Source: Larimichthys crocea (taxonomy: Eukaryota; Chordata; Actinopteri; Sciaenidae). From it: a DNA stretch of 64,000 nucleotides. The first letter of the stretch is position 1; every line of letters begins with the position of its first letter. A model generated the notes under the pieces. It was not told the DNA's origin, made no database searches, and was given only the letters and a program-made list of their open reading frames with translations. The DNA lies in the NCBI RefSeq assembly GCF_000972845.2, contig NC_040016.1, positions 11,180,701-11,244,700 of the forward strand, in the 5' to 3' direction. Both the position numbers and the translations under genes were made by a program. Below are positions 36,889 to 50,400 of this stretch, piece by piece.

Positions 36889-38524
36889 GTAAGACAAAAG
36901 ACAGATTAATGTCACAGTGAGACCTGAGAAAAAATAGTGAAATCATATTATCCCAATGTAATAAGCGGTGTCCTACAGACCTTTTTCATAGCACACGTGC
37001 CCCAGTAAGACATGACAGTGATCTAAAGCAGCCAAATGGAACTGAGCCAAAGATATTTGGCAAATAGCTTCCTAAAGTCTTGGTCTTGTCTCAGTCTTGA
37101 TGGATTCTGGTGCTGGTCTCGGTTCAGGGGGTCTTGACCACAACACTGCCTTATGTTGGGTCCTGCACTGATATCTAGACTGATATCTGTCTGTCTTTGA
37201 GAGATGTCTCGTGTTAAATAATGGATATTCCTGAATACTTAATCAAAGACCAAAAGCTGAGGGCCAACAAATGCGATAATTCAGCCATGGATGGTGTACT
37301 TTTAAGCTTCTTTAACAGAGGACACGTTAACTCACAGGTGTTGCTGCTCACCCACACAGATGTCTTCAATTATTCTGTCTCATTAGACCATTACTTAGGT
37401 TGAAGAGGCGTGCAGCTATGCTGGCTGTTACATTAAGTCAGCAGACTTAGATAGAAAGGATATATTCCCACCTTAAAAGGTGATATGTAATCAGGTTGAT
37501 TAAGTGAAAACACCTGTGTGGATTTGTCTGTTATATTTATGTGTCCCAGTAAGCCAGCATTCACAAAACCAGGACCCTGAAACTAAAGCAGTTAAATAGA
37601 CTAATTTGTCTAATTACTTGTGGGCCTGTGCTTTCCCTACTGAAACGTGTTTAAACGTCTTTTACAACTTCTGGCTTCCATCAAACAAAAAGGGGTCTTG
37701 CTGTTGTGTTAATGACATTTTGTTACTGAAGCTTTTTTTTATTATTTTTTTAAAATGACAATGTAGCCAAAACAAAGCCAATCAGGCGTGAACAAATTTT
37801 CCTTTCTTTCACATTTGGAGTCAGATAACAAAGAATAAATTGTGTTAAAGTTGCCTGAAGTTGATACAAAAACCTCACGACTTATTATGAGTAATGCAAA
37901 GCCTGTTAACATTTAATGTTTAAAAACACATCACTCTCATTCAGAAAGTCATATTTTGTGTCACATCTACAGCAGTTATGTCCTTAAAGGTTTTAAATGC
38001 TTCGTTATGTCAAAAAAAAAAAGCCAAAATCTTCCAGCCATACAGTGTCTGACAATCCTAGCAGGTCATAAATAACACACCTGACTATCTGACTGTACCT
38101 GGTATGGATGAACAACATAAACAGTGATATAATATTATAAAAGTCTGTTTATAATAGACTTTTCCATCTGATTCAATTGCACTGTCCTATTTTAACCTGT
38201 TTTTAATGTTGTATTTTTGTAATTTAATAAATGTATTTATTGTACGGAGTGACAGAAAGGCGCCTATGAATTAAATTGTATTATTATTATTATTGTTGTT
38301 GTTGTTGTTATTGTTACGTACGTCAATTAACGTCAACTGCCACCTGCCCTTGTCGCCTTGGTTACAAGTTCAAACGTTAAACGTACGTTACTAGCTGCTG
38401 CTTGTAGCTAGTAACGCTACGCTCGTTACTTTTGTATTTTTAACTACTTGTCAGCCTTTTTTATTGTTTGTTGTTGTTGCACAAGTTATAAAAAAGCCTC
38501 TAGCTGCCAAAGTTAAGACATTAC
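36889..38524 (-). other. Predicted first intron of hdhd3
   Basis: This 1.6-kb AT-rich stretch lies between the coding exon of hdhd3 and its predicted non-coding first exon. It contains a (TTA/TTG)n-like run near 38278-38316. No gene or recognised transposon is seen. Confidence 0.45.
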
Positions 38525-38964
38525 CGAAGTCTTCTCGCTGTCAGCGGATGTAAACAAGGTTAGCAGTCACCGTCACTCTTCTTCTTCTTCGCTGCTGTGC
38601 TCCGGGCGCAGATGTTGCCATCTTCTGGACATATTTTCTCTATTAACCCTGCCCGAGATTTCTTCTTCTTCACCCCACTTCTAACCACGCATAATCCCGC
38701 TAAAGTTTTATTACACCCTCGTCCTCGCTCAGTCTTTTCATTCACGGTTTACTGTCACCTGTTTTTGTGTCACATCCAGCGCAGCAGGCGGCAATGTGAT
38801 GATAAATGTGGCCGGACCTGCGCATGCGCGACACGAAGAAGAAGAAGACATTTGTACGCATGTGCAAATGATCACATGCAGCGCAAAGTCAAGTCCCAGT
38901 CCTTTAGAAAACAAACTGATCACAAGGAAATCTCAACAAACTATCGAGGAATCGGGATGTTCAC
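38525..38964. promoter_or_regulatory. Bidirectional hdhd3/trub2 promoter region
   Basis: hdhd3 (minus) and trub2 (plus) start head to head across about 440 bp. The sequence is richer in CpG than its surroundings. It contains the palindrome TGCGCATGCGC at 38819-38829, which fits the NRF-1 consensus. No TATA box is evident. A donor-like CTTCG|GTAATG on the minus strand at 38525 marks the likely end of the non-coding first exon of hdhd3. Confidence 0.55.
38819..38829. promoter_or_regulatory. NRF-1 type binding site
   Basis: TGCGCATGCGC is a perfect match to the palindromic NRF-1 core. It lies 136 bp before the trub2 start codon. NRF-1 drives many nuclear genes for mitochondrial proteins, which suits TRUB2. 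Confidence 0.6.
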
Positions 38965-41900
38965 ATGATGGCAAGTCCAGCTGTCCGGATGTTTTGGAGG
39001 TTAGAGGGTTTGTTTTGTGTTTATAAACCTCCTGGTGTCCACTGGAAACTCGTGCGGGATAACATCGAGACAACTCTCCTAAAAGGTGAGGATACCTGCC
39101 TTAAGAAAAATGTATCCTATGGCCCATCAGACACTCACCACACATGTCTGTGTCTGTGGTACAGTCAGGCATGATGAGCTAATGTGCAGATAAACATTTA
39201 AAAAGCATTAAACTTTGGACTCATCACTGTATCTCTTGTATTTGTTCCCATGTAGGTTTAAATGCTGCACCGTCCGGGCCACTTCCTAAGGAGGTTCGCT
39301 TCTTGCCAGACCCAGAGAGTGACACGGGAGCAACCAAGGGCCTCACATTGTCTGCAGCCTCTGTGCCAGTCCTGTCCAAGCATCCTCTGGGTATGTGTGT
39401 CCACTTCACTGCATAGCTTCATCTCCTGGGTCACCTGTGTATTACCTGCACATACATTGACTGACTGACTGTCTGTCTGTCTTTCTGTCTTTCTTTCTTT
39501 ATCCATCCATCCATCCCAAGCTGGGAAATTACAGTGCAACACCATTACACACAGTGACAATACACAACATAAGAATAAAAATATAAAGAACAAACTATAC
39601 ATAATAAGATATCAAAATAGCAATAGAAAATAAAATATATTGTACAAGAGTATATGCAGCAAATTGGCAGGGTTGATTTGGTGCAAAGTAAGAAAGGAGA
39701 AAGGTGCAGTGACTGTAGATTATAACCTGAGTTTTTAGCTGTTATTATACAGTGTGACGGCATGTGGCAGGAAAGATTTCCTGTATCTGTCCCTTCGACA
39801 GCAGAGCTGTAGCAGCCTGTGGGAGAAGCTGCTCCGCTGTTTGTCCACTGTGTGATGGAGAGGGTGCTCATGATGGATGCCCATGATGGATAACAGTTTA
39901 TTCAGCGTCCTCCTCTCCACCACAGTCTAAAGAGACTCAAGTCTGAGTCCAAGAACAGAGCCAGCCTTTCTTGATGATCTTATCAAGTCTGTTGGTGTCG
40001 CTGGCTCTGATGCTGCTGCCCCAACAAACAACAGCAGAGAAGATGGCACTGGCAACAACAGACTGATAAAAAGATTTCCAACATCTTGCTGCACATGTTG
40101 AAGGATCTTAGCTTCCTCAGGAAGTAGAGCCTGCTCATTCCCTTCTTCTACACAGCCTCTGTGATAGATTTCCAGTCCAGTCTGTTGTCGATCACAACTC
40201 CGAGGTATTTGTAGTATAGAAGTCTTATCATGGTGTCCTTGAATAAGATGACATGTAATAAACTTTATTGTTCCAGCTGGAAAAAAATACAGCATAATGT
40301 ATTGTGAATACATTCATCTAGTAATTGCACATGCTTGTCTTTCAAAGCTTAATGTAATGTGGCTCGTTAGTCCCTTTCAACACGTTCTCACATTGGTGCA
40401 GGTCGATATTAGCTGAATAATATGAATATACATTTGTTATGTCTGTATGCAGAGTTATTAAAATGCATATTTTCTCTTTGTTTTAGTGACTGGACCTGAA
40501 TTCCAGCATATCAAAGTTGGAGTAGGACATCGCCTTGATGCATTTTCTTCTGGTGTGCTCGGTATGATTATTTTAGAGCTGATCACACGAGAAAAACATT
40601 TGTTTCAGACCATGTTGTGTTTAATATATTAAGTCTTTTTTTTATTTTTTATAACTAGTTCTTGCTGTCGGGAATTCCAACAAGATCCTGAATAATTTCT
40701 GCAGAACACGAGTCACAAGGGTAATTTATCATTTCTGCTGGTTTTACATGAGCTGTACAAAGATGCAATGATGGTACAATATGCACAGTTGCACAGTGAT
40801 GCTGTTTGATGTGTTTCAGGATTACACACTGGAGGGAGAATTTGGGACCGCAACAGATGATTTCTCTTACAGAGGCAAAGTTGTGGAAAGGTCCACCTAT
40901 GGTAGGATCCGTCACTGTGTTCAGTTCCAGTTTATTCACCTGATAATGTAGTTTTAGATCATTAGACAGGAGTAATATTATATCAAAAGAACCAGAAACA
41001 ACTTGTCACACTGCTGGCCAGTCATATACAGTAATACTGTCTAAAATCTGTTCACTGTAATTGGTTTTAGTGTTAGATATTAAATTTAAAAAGTTTGTAA
41101 ACCAATATAAGCATCAGTTATTGTGCTTTTGTCTGTATTTAACCCTAAAATATTGTGTTCAACAGGTCACGTTACACAGGATAATCTGGACAGAGTCTTG
41201 GCGATGCTACAGGGAGCCAATCAGAAGGCCTTGTTAATGTACGCTAATGACATTTCATATTCATTACATTTCTATAAACATCATATTGACAGTTTTGGCT
41301 TTTAAGTTCCTACTTATTAGACACTTTCTCTGTTCTTTTAGGTAAGATCTACTATAGAGTACACAAAGTGCTTTCACCAGGGCCACAGTAAAGTGCTAAA
41401 TGTTTATACTTGGTGCAGGTAGATGATATTTTTTTTGGTTTTGTTTTTTTTATACAGGTATTCCAATGTAGACATGCGCTCACAGGAAGCTTATGAGATG
41501 GCTGCGCAAGGTTTACTGGGTCCTGAAGGGAAATCGGAGCCTGTTTTGACAGGCTTGCGTTGCGTCCACTTCCAGCCTCCCAACTTCACTTTAGGTAAAT
41601 AAGCTTCAATTGAACACGCAAAAAAAAAAAAACCTCATTTAAAATATGCAGATTTTCAGGATACTTACAGATCTTGTTTGTTTTTTCTCTGTTCTTACAG
41701 AGGTGCAGTGTCTAAATGAAACTCAGAAATATTTACGCAAAGTTGTGCACGAGATAGGACTCGAGCTACGCAGCACAGCGGTGTGTAAAGGAGTTAGACG
41801 GACCAGAGACGGACCGTTCACCCTGCAAGATGCTCTGACCCGTAACCACTGGACTGCTTCTGATGTTATGCAGGCAATCAGAAAATACCACTCCTCCAAA

Positions 41901-42017
41901 AAAACTAAAAAATATTCACACACAAAGACTGTGGATGCAGCACCAGAAGAGAATACGATGACAGACAGTCAACAAAATGAAACCTGTGACGAAACAGCAG
42001 TAGGTGTAATTAAATAA
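38965..42017 (+). CDS. trub2: Mitochondrial pseudouridine synthase TRUB2
   Basis: Eight exons join in phase: 38965-39085, 39256-39390, 40487-40561, 40659-40720, 40820-40901, 41166-41238, 41458-41594 and 41701-42017. They give 333 aa (human 331). Seen: GLFCVYKPPGVHWK near the N-terminus, the catalytic-loop motif VGVGHRLDAFSSGVL with predicted catalytic Asp103, TRDYTLEG, ALLMYSNVDMRSQEAYEMA and ETQKYLRKVVHEIGLEL with VRRTRDGPF. By family it converts uridine to pseudouridine in mitochondrial mRNAs and is needed for mitochondrial translation. Translation could start at either of two adjacent ATGs (38965 or 38968). The second intron holds a LINE fragment. AATAAA at 42227-42232 likely ends the transcript. 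Confidence 0.95.
39500..40270 (-). mobile_element. LINE remnant, C-terminal ORF2 fragment
   Basis: Minus-strand frames read YQSVVASAIFSAVVCWG, IRASDTNRLDKIIKKAGSVL, TVVERRTLNKLLSIMG, LHHTVDKQRSSFSHRLLQL and RYRKSFLPHAVTLYNNS. These form the well-known C-terminal block of a fish LINE ORF2. Frameshifts and stops break it. The 3' end runs into a (GGAT)n tract on the element strand (ATCC repeats at about 39502-39518). It sits inverted in the second intron of trub2. Confidence 0.8.
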
Positions 42018-42250
42018 CTTCAAATTGATCACTGTGAATCCTAGTGAAACATTTTACTGCTCCATGGTGACCAGAGATGAAAATATTAATTTTTAATGTT
42101 TAATATGCAGATTTGTCTTTATTTTATATGAATGTTCCAACGTTTTCACCTTTGTTAAATGTTGTGTGGGTAAGATTAACTTATTCTCCAAATCTTCGTA
42201 TGAAAGTGGTTTATTTATATCACGCAAATAAATTAAAAACTTTTTTAGAT
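42018..42250 (+). other. trub2 3' UTR with AATAAA
   Basis: The sequence between the stop codon and the polyadenylation signal AATAAA at 42227-42232 is AT-rich and non-coding. Confidence 0.65.
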
Positions 42251-43284
42251 AACTGTTGTTTGGTTGTGCTACCATTTGATAATTTGAGTTTACACAAGAG
42301 ATTAAACAGTGCAAAGTGGTTGGCGCATAAAGACATTAGTAGACAGGTGGAGTTAAATGAACACTCTTTAAAGTTTGTAGAGGAGAAGATGTACCTGCTT
42401 TATCAGCACAAATACTCCCCCATGTGGAAAAAGTTGAAACTTTTATTCGGATATTTTTCTACCATTGATTTGTGGTAATGTTTAGACTAACCGGACATCC
42501 TGTTACCCTATTTAGAAAGAAATGACAACCCCAATAGAAACTCAACAAGGTGAGCACACCTCACCTTATTAAGAATATAGAACTGTAACAATTTGCCTTA
42601 ATGGATTTAAAATAATTTACTTAGAATTTCCAGGAAAGAACTTTGTAAATTGATATTAAAATAATTATTAACTAATTAATTAAAAACGTGTGTGTACCTG
42701 CTGTGTACTGGCTAAAAGTCTTAAGTGGGATTTAATGTAAATTAATTAATTGGAAATGTATTAATTTAACATATTCTCTATATTCCCTGCAATTGGTACC
42801 AAGTGAAATGGTTTTTATTTTTTAATCAGGAGACATCATTGAAATAATTTAGAAAGTATTGTGAACAGACTCGTAAAATAAAGTTTTCTAATGTTTAACA
42901 GAGTTACAAAGTTAAATGTTCCAGCCTAAAACTGAGTTATCTCAATAACTGAGAACAAAATGAATCATTTTATCCTGGTAGTAAGGCATAATCCTGGTAA
43001 ATGTTGCCAGTGAAGTCCGAGCCAATCACTGATATCATAATTTTCGTGAATCTGTCTGTGTCCTCTGATGTTGGAAGATGCTGTCTCAGCACTTCTGTTT
43101 CCCACAAAAGCTCCTTTGGGATGTTATGAGGTTATTGCATTGGCGCCATTGTTGTCATGCTCTTCATACCAGTCAAGGACTTGTTGTTCCAGTGGGAACA
43201 CTATTGTCTTTGTCAGTCTGGAAACACACAACTTCCATGAGGACACAAATTAACTTTGAGAGTGCACAGTTGTTGTTCTGGAGG
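42251..43284. other. Convergent trub2/rab44 spacer
   Basis: This is AT-rich sequence with no supported gene. The frame at 42113-42478 is an open stretch without family resemblance and overlaps the trub2 3' UTR. Confidence 0.45.
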
Positions 43285-44404
43285 TTTATTGAGCATAAGA
43301 CATGACATTAGAACAGTGAGACATTACAACAACAAATTGTTCTGTTGCACAGAACCATGATAAAAGAATTGAAATGTAATGAATTCAAATAGTTAAGGAT
43401 TTAACTACTTCTGTCTTTAATTATCCAAAGCATGAAATTAATTTATGATTATCTGGTCGACCTGTCAACTGTGTTACTGCTTCAAACAGGCCGAGTGCCA
43501 ACACCGTTCATTTAGAACAGATGGGGAAACAAATAAAATCATGATACACTTTCAAATATACACGTAATATAATTATTGAATAACACTGTGTGCTGAACGG
43601 CTACAGGAATGAAAGATGTTTCTTGTTCACACGAGTTGCTTGTAAACACTGAAAAGTAACAGTTATATCAATATACTGCAAATTTTGTTGGTCCTTGTTA
43701 ATATCACTTTGGTATCATGACTTGTAACTTTCAAGAGTCATTTGCCTTATATAGATTTATACATTTATATTTTAAAAGTACATACATATTACATTTAATA
43801 TACTGTATATTTATGTCATTAGAGTAAAATTAAGAATTAAGCACAAAGTAAAGACACTAAGGACCTGAGGAATGTTTCTGAACTGAAAGTGCTGAAGTAC
43901 TAAAACATGAAATTCTCAGCGAGATAAGTTAATATACCGTCAAATTGAAATACATCAGTCTGGGACAAGACTCTATAAATATTGACTTAAAGTAACCATT
44001 TGAAATTGCACTGGTATAGTAAGGAGTTCATATTATTCATTACGTGATAACGATTTCCTCGATCACTAAAAACTTTTCATTGACCTTCATCTAAAGAAGG
44101 CCTGTATCAGCTATACAGTAGAGTATATACATGGAGCTATTCAGTAAATACACATTAGAGTCAACCCTATGGCTTCGTCTCATAAGGAAAAGCTCATCTG
44201 AAAATGCTCCATTCATGCAACGACAGAAATATATTCATAAATTGTGTTAAAAAATAACAACACAACACAAGGAATTATAGATTTGCGCAAATTATTATAA
44301 TTATTTGTATTAAATGGATTAAAAGAACAAAAGTTGGTTTAATTACCAGTGTTTACTTGTGATATACATTTAAAAAAAACCCATCCAAAATCCAGACACT
44401 GTGT
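43285..44404 (-). other. Putative rab44 3' UTR
   Basis: Non-coding, AT-rich sequence follows the TGA at 44405-44407. A minus-strand AATAAA (plus-strand TTTATT at 43285-43290) is a plausible transcript end. Confidence 0.45.
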
Positions 44405-47400
44405 TCAGCAACATCCTGATTTTTTCTGTTGGGACTCTTTCTGTAACACTGTGGTTTCCTCTCTTGTGTCAACTTTTTGACTCAACATCCTGGAAACAAG
44501 ACAACAACACCAAGAATATTAAAGGACATTCTTGCGAAAAATCATATGGGTGTTTATAGGAAAAATGACAGATGTGAAATGTGTTACCTGGCCACAGTTT
44601 CCAATGAGTGAATCACATTTTCCCCTGTGGCAGCGCTGCACTCCATGAATTCAAAGTTGCACTCCTGTAGAAGTAGATATGCTGCCTTTTAGTGTTTAAT
44701 AATCAAACTATTTAGTTATTTCTGCATCACTAGATGAGTTAATAGTGTGAGAGGGCTTAATGCCATGGATCCATACCCGAGCGAGATTCGCCCCCTCCTC
44801 AGTTTTCACCTTCCGCTCTGCCATATCATTCTTATTTCCAAGAAGTAAAATAGTGACGTTCTCTGCAGCCCCTTCCTGCAAAACATTCAAACGTCTTTTG
44901 TACAGAACAATAAAACTATGTTTCAGGTCCCATGTGCTCTAAATCCTAGTTTTATTTTTGTACTCTCAATATAAATAAGTGTATACTTATAAGTGTATAC
45001 TTAAAAAAATAAGTGTATACTTAAAACAAATTCACTACATAAATCTTTATTGAAGTTTCTGTCAGTAGTTGAAGAAGTACTCTTCAACTACTGACTACTG
45101 ACTACTGAAGTAATCTTCTAGTGAAGTAACAGTAGTAATACCACAGTGTGGAAATATTCTGGTACAAGTAAAAGTACTGCATTCAAAATCTTACTTAAAG
45201 TACAAAAGTATTTTTTCTTTTCGCTATTATTATTGGATTATAATTATTCATGCATTATTGTGTTCATTAATTTTAATCTTGAAACTGGTAAAGTGAAGCT
45301 AATTTTAACTACTTTATATACTGCTGCGTAGCTTTATCCTTTAAAAAAAATCATAATTTATTAGTTGATTATATTTTGTATTAATAATCAGACTCTGCAA
45401 TGTAGCTTGTAACTAAAGTAAAATAAATGTAGTGTAGTAAAAAAATATTGTGTAAGATGTTGTAAAGTATAAAGTAACAAAATGGAAATAGAAATACTCA
45501 AAGTACAAGTACCATAATCTTGTACTTAAGTGCAGTACTTTAGTACATGTACTTACATTCCACCGCTGGTTGCTGTTAACATGTACTGCTGTTTTAAATA
45601 CTCGATTCAGTACATGTCATTTAGACTATGATATAGATTGAAGATTTTAAATTGATATAAAGAGCATCATTATTTAATTACAGGCTGGAGATCAAACTTA
45701 AATACTTTTATCAGCTTTGCTAATTTAATAAAAATACTATGATTGACTACAAATCATAAGAAAAACACATTACACATATAAACATGCCATTTCAAAGCCA
45801 TGAAAGTGTGGTGACAACGTTTAAACAGCCACTGAAGCTTTAAGTGCACCATACCTGAATACAGTCCGCCCAGTAGCTGACCGCAGAGAAACTCTGAGTG
45901 GAAGTGATGTCATACATCAAGAGGAAAGCCTGGGCTTTATGGAAAATCTGTCTGGTGATGCTGTGAAACCTTTGAAAGAAAATAAAGAGAAATCTCTCAC
46001 ATCTTTAAATCAGGAGAGGCCACTAATTTCTTTTCCTGACCTTAACTATTCTGAATATGTCAACCAACCAGTGAAAATAACTACATACTGCATGTCGAAA
46101 TATGTTGTGTTTCTTGTAACACACAAAACATTGCTGAGGTGTGGCAAACAGGTTATGAAACAGGTTACAACTTGGCCTAAAAGACACTTTTCAACACTTT
46201 GACACTTTGAGCAACATGTTGAGAGAGGCGACTCCCTGTGCTCTATAATTTTTACAACACCTTTCAAAAGCCACAATAGGAAGTGCATAGAGGGTGGTAG
46301 TTACGTAAGCATCGTCACACATGCTCAGTGCTCATGCTCAACAAATGCTTATCAGAATACTTGGCTGACTGCTGAGAAGTATTCACTGCTGGAGGTCTCT
46401 GCTGCCTTCAGATTGGGTAACAAGGAAGCCTTTAGGACATAGAGACAAACTGTTCTGGGCCACCAGAGAGACAAAACCACCACCACTTCCAGGAATAGAA
46501 GAGACACATAGTGCACACATGCAGGCCACCATAAACCACAAAATAACAGCCTGTACCTTTGACAATGACTTCCAGCCTATGACTCTCCATTCTATCAAGG
46601 ACTAAGTACTGTTCCTACCCAGGGCAGACATCAGGAGGACCCACGTAAGGCTGGTGGACCAGACAGTGTGCCTCATCATAAATTCAGGGAATGATGTGGT
46701 CAACTTTTAGATGTCCTTACTGACATCTTCTAGCTTATGCCAATGGCAAAAGAGTGAACTATGCATCAACAACAACCGGCAAGTAGAGACAAAACCATAA
46801 TGAAGTGCTTCAAGAGGCATTACAAGGCACACAAAGTCAGCAGATGCATTTTTTCTTCTTTCATGGCAGCTTCGAGATCGACCTAAAGCACTCTATCTTA
46901 CAGGGGCAGATTTAGGGAACCCAAAACACCAAAACAGTTATCATTAATGTTGTTTATGATAACAATTTTGTACCACTATTTATTTCCTATTGCAAAAAGA
47001 GGGAAAATACACAATTACTTTTACTTTTTTCTTCTATTTTAAGAAATGAATATCTTAGACCTTATGTTATCGTAATACATTACCCACTGTATCTGTGATA
47101 TCACACTTTCTACGTGTGGAAATGACCTTTCATAGCACACAGTATGTGCCTGAAGAGGAAAACACTCCTAAAATTAAAGTTAAAATAACTGGGATCACTT
47201 ATATTTATTCTCTGCAATACAAAGTGCTTTCACCTATAGTTAATATGTTTTATTATAACAGCAATAACTGGTACAAGTGTCTCAATGATGTACTGTAAAA
47301 GAGCAACAGGAAACCTACCTTTCTTGACCTGCTGTATCCCACAAGTGAAGTACCACAGGTTTTCCATCCACTAACACAGTCCACTTGCATGAATCAAGTC

Positions 47401-50400
47401 CTAGAAAATATATTTATATTACATCATTTTGTATATTTGGACACATTTATGGGAATATAGTAGGCCAAAATAAGGAGCTTACCAACAGAGGAGGGTAAAT
47501 CTAAAGAAAACTTCCCACTCTGAGCTCTTTTCATGAAGGAGGACTTTCCCACAGAGCTGTCTCCAACCATCATCACATTGTAACTGTTTGATTTAAGAGC
47601 TGCTCCTTTGGGACTACCTGCTAAAATGAAAAACACTTTCTGGTCGCACGTTGTATTTACCATCTGTCTACAAGCTGCTACATTTTTCTGTGAGTAAGTA
47701 TTACTGTTCTGTTTACCCAGAGAAAACGTCTTCTGACTCTCTTGGCTCAGGTGGATTTCAGCATAAGTGGAGGTGACTGGAGTCACTTGTTGAGGAGTCT
47801 CCTCACTGTGGAACAGACAAGCAAGCAAAGTTTAAAAAACAAAACAAAACAAAAAAACAAACACAGCATATACAGCAGTTTATTAAAAGCAAGTTTTTAG
47901 TTGTCAGTCCAAATGTTTGAATTTCTTTGAGATGACTCTCTTTAACTGTGCAGAATATAACCACGTGTTTATTGAAAGTTGAGATTGAAAAAAATACATA
48001 AAAAGGCAAATATTTGAGTTGAGTCATTTGGTCTGTCATGTATACATCATGCTTTATCATCCACTTAGAAGAGGTGGAAGTAATGGAGTGTCATTCAACT
48101 TTAATGTGTCTATAAGCATGCAAACACAAATCTCACTTAACATCAGCAAATTACACAATAAGTTATCTGCAGTTATCTCAATATGCCCTTCCTTTTTTTT
48201 CTGGCCTCCTTTTGATGCCTGCAAAAAGTTAAAAACTGATAGAAGGATAAATGAGTGTTTGTAACAATTATGCTTGTATCTCATATTTTTTTAGATTGTT
48301 ACTTGTTCATGTTCATCTCATATGTCTCAGATAACCAATAATAAACTCCCTACAGGGTCAGGTAGTTGGATAACAAACCAACCATGTCACCTAACATCCT
48401 GATGAAACAAACCGGTTTTTGTACTGCATATTGTGTGCACAAGGATTAGTGTAGAAGGAAGGCTTGCATGAGTCAGAGGCTTTGTCGCTTGGCAAACAAT
48501 GAAATGGAAAGTTTCATTTGAACATTTTTAACATTTTTAACATTTCGACATTAGAAGTATCTGTTTTAAATGTTGGCACAGGGTAATAATTTCCAGATTA
48601 AATAAAAGAAAAACAGATGCATAATTGTTGCTTCTGCAATATTACAATAGGATTAAATGTCAGGCTAACATTGTACTTCTATCTAAAAACAAAGTGGTGG
48701 TAGATTAAGAGACTGTTACATAACATGGCTGTGGTTATAATTAGTGGTCTATTGCTGTAATTAATTAATTTTTGGTCAATATTCATTATGAGTGGACATT
48801 CCTCTCTGATACTAACTTTCAACACTTTATTGTGTAAAGCTAATGAGGAAGCTGAACATGTCTTTGAGGCCGTCGCGTTAACATCTCTGTTGAACTCTCT
48901 AGTTAGTGTCAGACTTACCTCACAGGCTGGCTCGAGAGCTCTTCTTCCTTTGAGGCGCTGATGTTAGACGGTGGTTCCTTGTCACTTTCATCAACCTGCA
49001 AAGACAAAAACATCCCAATCACAACACTAGATGAGTTTTTGAAAATACAGCATACATATTGTTTTCGCTTTGGTTTGCCAAATGATAAAAGGATAATCTG
49101 AATTTGTTTCCAATGAATAATTATCTGGAACACAAAGTCAGGTGTTAAGTATTATATGTAGGTACTGTCCTGTTTTATATAACAATATTATTCTACATCC
49201 ACTAAAATATGACATTTAAAAAAAAATGGATAGTAACCCAACTTTAATATAAAATACTAGGCCTTTTCCTTGTGATGTTGAGGTTCAGCTTTACATGATA
49301 TGCTTTTTGGTAGTTTCTTGGTTGTCATTTAGGCCTATATAAGTGAGCAAGACTACGAATAGACACTAACATTTCGATACATATTTATGTTCTCCTTTTC
49401 ATCATGTGAAACATGTAGTGTGAGCCGCATCTTCCCCATTGGGTTCCTTGTGTCATTTTGTTCCTTTTTGCAACACACACTTTACCAATGCACAAGTGGT
49501 TTTATACAAATGGGAAGTACAGCACAACACAGAACTTATGTTGATATGTGTGTATGTGGCAGAACCAAGACAAATAATAACCATCTATGTACAGTACATC
49601 AAGCTGAAGCCACGAAACAGAAGCTGCACAACGTTTAGAAAGTTCACAAAGAAGAATTCATATGCATGTAGTTTAACAACTATCTCTTCATCAGTTTAAG
49701 TATAATGTGAAACAAACTAACTTTTAGATTCCCACCAGAAATACTTAGATTGTAAAAAGGAAAACAGACTCACACACAACTACTCAGCTGCTTACCTCTG
49801 ATATTTTGTCCAGGCCCAGAGAATCTTCTTCAGTCGTCTTGATGTCACTTTCTTCTGTGATACTTCTGACATCTCTCCTATTTTGTGTATCTGTTATTGT
49901 GTCCTCTCCTTCAGTTTGGTGTCCACGTAACTTCCGGCTTGATCCCAATTTTCTTCTTCTCCCACCAGCTGTGGGAGAAGTGGACGGTATTGCAGGGAGA
50001 TCTCTGGGAGTTAGATGATCTGTTTCTACAAGTTGGACATGAGAAACTGGATTTTCTTCAATTTCCTGGTGAGGTGGGGGTTTGACGTGAGACTCAAAAG
50101 CATGGCTGTACTCCACTGTTTCAAATACTTTCTCTTTTCTTTGTTCTGGGTCGATTTCCTTGTCTTCTGTGAGAGGTTGTAGTTCTTCTTTTTCTTCAAT
50201 ACTTTGAAAACTTGCAGACTTTACATCACCAACATTTGGTAGAGTTTCTGTTGCCTCAGTTCTGTTTTCCACTTCCTGCTGTTCATGTAAGTCTTCCCTT
50301 TTACTTCGTGATCCCAGGTTCCTACGAGTGGAGCCCATTTTTCTTCTCCTGCCGGGCGAATTTAAATTGGGACTTGAATTCTTCATCTCGAGATTTGTAT

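Noticed and set aside
42113..42478. Plus-strand ORF of 121 aa after trub2
   Set aside because: It overlaps the trub2 polyadenylation signal and has no family similarity or exon boundaries.
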